Source of the DNA: Candidatus Kapaibacterium sp.
GTDB lineage: Bacteria; Bacteroidota; Ignavibacteria; Kapaibacteriales; UBA2268
NCBI GenBank assembly: GCA_026418625.1
Contig: JAOABA010000036.1
Span: 19,779-83,778, forward strand
Reading direction: 5' to 3'
DNA: 64,000 nucleotides
Positions 61,733 to 64,000 of the stretch are shown piece by piece. A model generated the notes under the pieces. The model did no database searches and was not told where the DNA came from. It saw nothing but the letters and a program-made list of their open reading frames with translations. The first letter of the stretch is position 1; each line of letters begins with the position of its first letter. The translations under genes were made by a program, and so were the position numbers.

Positions 61733-62917
61733 ATGAATAAAACAAGAAATGAATTAATTGAAGCAGAGCATAAATATTTTTTACAGACCTATAAAAGGCT
61801 TGATATTGTTCCTGAGCGAGCCGAAGGGTGTAGAATTTATGACAAAAACGGGGATGAATATCTTGATTTTCTTGGTGGAATAGCTGTTAATGTGCTTGGG
61901 CATAGCCATCCCAGAATTTTGGAGGCAATATCAGAACAGGCAAAGCGATATCTTCATCTTTCGAATTATTTTTATCAGGACTCGCAGATTGAATTAGCCG
62001 AAAAATTAATTAAAATGACTGGTTACTCGAGAGTTTTCTTTTCTAACTCTGGGACTGAATCTACGGAAGGAGCTATCAAACTTGTCCGAAGGTTGGGAAA
62101 TTTGAATAATAAATCTGAAATAATTGCTTTCACTGGTGGTTTCCACGGAAGAACATACGGAGCTTTGTCAATAATGGATAAACCCTTGTATAAAGATAAT
62201 ATGGGACCCTTCCTTGAAAAAATAAAGATTTTACCGTATAATGACGTTACGGCGTTGAAAAACTATATCAATAAAAGCACTGCTGCTGTTTTTCTGGAGT
62301 TTATTCAGGGCGAGGGTGGTATTGCTGAAGCTAAGTCTGATTTTGTAAGCGAAATATTCAACTTAAAAGAAAAATATAATTTCCTTGTCGTTGCTGATGA
62401 AATCCAGGCAGGTATTGGAAGAACGGGGAAATTCCACTCATTCGAGCATTATAATGTGAAGCCTGATGTTGTTACTCTTGCGAAAGGTCTTGGAGGTGGA
62501 TTGCCTCTCGGATGCATTCTTACTTTAGAAAATCTCTCAGATGTTTGGTCGAAGGGTATGCACGGGACAACATTCGGAGGAAATGCTTTGGCTTGTGCAG
62601 TTGGTTCGGTTGTTCTCGAGGAGCTTGAAAGCGGTTTAATGAACCACGTTATTAGTGTTGGTGATTATTTAAAACAAAGATTAATAAGATTGCAAAAAGC
62701 TTTCCCTGAACTAATTCTTGAAGTTCGGGGACGTGGGCTGATGCAGGGGCTTCTTTTGTCTTTTGATGCAACAAAATTAGTTGAGTTATTGCTTCAACAA
62801 AAAGTGATTGCAAATGCGGCTTCAGGATCAGTTTTGAGGCTTGTTCCGCCGTTAATAATCTCGAACGATGATGTTGATTTGTTCTCTGAAAAATTAGAAA
62901 TTTGTCTAAAAAAATAA
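61733..62917 (+). CDS. argD: Acetylornithine aminotransferase family protein
   Basis: 394 residues, class III PLP aminotransferase. GIAVNVLGHSHPRI, NSGTESTEGAIKLVRR, FHGRTYGALS, DEIQAGIGRTGKF and the Lys region TLAKGLGGGLPLGCI are all present, close to ArgD. It converts N-acetylornithine and 2-oxoglutarate to the semialdehyde and glutamate; related enzymes act on succinylornithine or diaminopimelate precursors. Gene follows umuD-like by 13 bases. Other arg genes are not near. Confidence 0.9.
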   Translation: MNKTRNELIEAEHKYFLQTYKRLDIVPERAEGCRIYDKNGDEYLDFLGGIAVNVLGHSHPRILEAISEQAKRYLHLSNYFYQDSQIELAEKLIKMTGYSRVFFSNSGTESTEGAIKLVRRLGNLNNKSEIIAFTGGFHGRTYGALSIMDKPLYKDNMGPFLEKIKILPYNDVTALKNYINKSTAAVFLEFIQGEGGIAEAKSDFVSEIFNLKEKYNFLVVADEIQAGIGRTGKFHSFEHYNVKPDVVTLAKGLGGGLPLGCILTLENLSDVWSKGMHGTTFGGNALACAVGSVVLEELESGLMNHVISVGDYLKQRLIRLQKAFPELILEVRGRGLMQGLLLSFDATKLVELLLQQKVIANAASGSVLRLVPPLIISNDDVDLFSEKLEICLKK

Positions 62918-62926
62918 ATACAAACA

Positions 62927-63496
62927 ATGAATAAGATTATTACATTTTTTTCAATTTTAGCAATCTTAGTGCTAATATCCTGTTGTCCGGGAAAAAGGAA
63001 GATTGTTTATAATAATTTTTCTGAACAAGATTTAAAATGGGCAATTTATAATATTGGGGATACACTCACATTTTCGAATACCGAAGGTAAACTCCGCCAT
63101 TTTATCGTAAGGAAAATATATAAGGATACTCTCCCCGAGATGGATAAGTTCAGTTTCAGTTGCACTTCAAATTATTATATGCGATGGACTTATAAAATTT
63201 ATCCTGATACTGCTAATGACATTGGATTTGACTCCCCGATAAACTTTAATCTTGAAAATCTGCATAAAGATATTTATATCACAGCAAACTGGTATGATGC
63301 TTACGGCTATGATATCAGTAATGAAGCCAATAAGAAGGTTACAATCCGAGGAATAGTTTATGACGATGTCTATGTTGGAGAAGCTGATACATTAAGATAT
63401 ACTCCTTATGTATCGAAGTTCTTCTATTCCAAAAAATTTGGTTTTCTCAGGTTTGATGAATATAAAGGGGACATCTGGGAAAAATTAATTAAGTAA
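62927..63496 (+). CDS. Small lipoprotein of unknown function
   Basis: 189 residues. Lipoprotein signal with LISCCPG (Cys ~19-20). The rest is beta-rich, with aromatic strands such as YYMRWTYKIYP, YITANWYDAYGYD and SKFFYSKKFGFLRFDEY. No known domain recognised. Follows argD by nine bases and runs into the terminal repeat region. Confidence 0.7.
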   Translation: MNKIITFFSILAILVLISCCPGKRKIVYNNFSEQDLKWAIYNIGDTLTFSNTEGKLRHFIVRKIYKDTLPEMDKFSFSCTSNYYMRWTYKIYPDTANDIGFDSPINFNLENLHKDIYITANWYDAYGYDISNEANKKVTIRGIVYDDVYVGEADTLRYTPYVSKFFYSKKFGFLRFDEYKGDIWEKLIK

Positions 63497-63500
63497 AAGA

Positions 63501-63740
63501 GTTTCCTTCCTGCACAGGAATGACAAGGGAATAGAGATTCCTGTATGCACAGGAATGACAAGGGAAGTTGTGGAACGTCACTCCTGCGGATAGAGGAGAC
63601 TCCCACCCATATGTCACTCCTGCGGAGGCAGGAGTCTCTGTGGCTTGACGAGATTCCTGTATGCACAGGAATGACGCGGGAATAGAGATTCCTGTATGCA
63701 CAGGAATGACGCAAAAAAAGAGATTCCTGCCTTCGAGGGT
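63501..63740. repeat. Cluster of 20-bp palindromic repeats (ATTCCTGTATGCACAGGAAT)
   Basis: ATTCCTGTATGCACAGGAATGAC occurs near 63538, 63654 and 63688, with a shortened form at 63508. The related palindrome ACTCCTGCGGAGGCAGGAGT is at ~63616. They are separated by linkers such as AAGGGAATAGAG. They resemble the dispersed palindromes known as dRS3 in Neisseria, in layout only. The minus-strand frames here are repeat artefacts, not genes. Confidence 0.8.
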
Positions 63741-63861
63741 GTGTAAAAACTAGTCATTCGGAGCCGAAGGCGAAGAATCCATATCACTTAAGTTATTGAA
63801 TTATAATAGACTCTTCACTTCGTTCAGAGTGACTTATAACTACTTTTTAAACTTTTTACAC
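63741..63861. repeat. 121-bp MITE-like element, copy 2, inserted in the palindrome cluster
   Basis: GTGTAAAAA (63741-63749) and TTTTTACAC (63853-63861) are perfect terminal inverted repeats. The inside carries CCGAAGGCGAAGAATCC and CTTCACTTCGTTCAGAGTGA. It aligns along its length, reversed, with 4224-4342. It interrupts a palindrome repeat (GATTCCTG on the left, ATGCACAGGAATGAC on the right). Confidence 0.7.
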
Positions 63862-63867
63862 GGTCTC

Positions 63868-64000
63868 ATGCACAGGAATGACAAGGGAAGTTGTGGAACG
63901 TCACTCCTGCGGATAGAGGAGACTCCCACCCATATGTCACTCCTGCGGCGGCAGGAGTCTCTGTGGCTTGACAAGATTCCTGTATGCACAGGAATGACGC
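63868..64000. repeat. 133-bp direct repeat of ~63545-63677, running to the window end
   Basis: Starts ATGCACAGGAATGACAAGGG and differs from the copy at ~63545-63677 by two substitutions. It includes three palindrome units. The array probably continues beyond the window. Confidence 0.85.

Noticed and set aside
63424..63714. Open frames on the minus strand encoding Cys/His/Ser-rich peptides
   Set aside because: They are translations of the palindromic repeats, with repeated peptide phrases that follow the DNA repeat period; no ribosome site or domain.

Overview
The window is AT-rich bacterial chromosome carrying about 53 protein genes and no rRNA, tRNA or CRISPR array that I can see. Several features point to the Bacteroidota/Chlorobi group (FCB), most like an Ignavibacteria- or Kapabacteria-type organism. 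These are four secreted or envelope proteins ending in type IX secretion (T9SS) sorting domains, two promoters of the Bacteroidota type (TTG, 18-20 bp, TAnnTTTG), a Sec-type clade II nitrous oxide reductase cluster, and flagellar motAB. The lineage is an inference from these traits; no marker rRNA is present.

Layout: 1-4172 is the 3' part of a large T9SS protein made of repeated C39-like papain-fold domains. 4.5-10.4 kb holds an FKBP isomerase lipoprotein, an LptF/G permease, SecG, a PiT phosphate transporter with a PhoU-like tail, and a GYD protein. 10.5-17.3 kb is a nitrous oxide respiration locus: Rrf2 regulator, cytochrome c lipoprotein, nosZ, a NosB-NosL-like fusion, nosD, nosF, nosY. 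A repeated 18-bp motif precedes rrf2, the cytochrome gene and, more weakly, the nosBL gene, so I propose one Rrf2 regulon in two transcription units separated by a terminator. 17.4-22.4 kb carries DUF1015 and serA, then a threonine-dehydrogenase-like epimerase, rmlD and a glycosyltransferase. 22.5-28.1 kb encodes a WD40/choice-of-anchor-D T9SS protein and an OmpA protein. 28.1-28.7 kb is a tandem repeat array.

28.7-43 kb is mostly metabolism and transport: EamA exporter, pyrE, two secreted peptidases (M28, C69), MFS transporter, a GT-C-like membrane protein, an aminotransferase overlapping pckA, guaB, an M24 peptidase and a glycosyltransferase. 44.0-48.5 kb is a compact four-gene operon (CotH kinase, VTC polyphosphate polymerase fold, DUF4956 membrane protein, DUF2490 barrel). 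It is the best candidate here for an undescribed system. After it come DUF3108, a HicBA toxin-antitoxin pair, a lytic transglycosylase translationally coupled to a radical SAM protein, and a divergent ECF sigma factor overlapping an unusual membrane anti-sigma-like protein that ends in a T9SS-like domain. 55.2-59.9 kb is TPR lipoprotein, motA, motB and a response regulator with a degenerate HD-GYP domain. 59.9-63.5 kb holds rpe, a HIT hydrolase, an orphan UmuD-like protein, argD and a small lipoprotein.

The last 500 bases are non-coding repeats: 20-bp palindromes, a 133-bp direct repeat, and an inserted ~120-bp element with GTGTAAAAA terminal inverted repeats. A second full-length copy of that element lies at 4224-4342.
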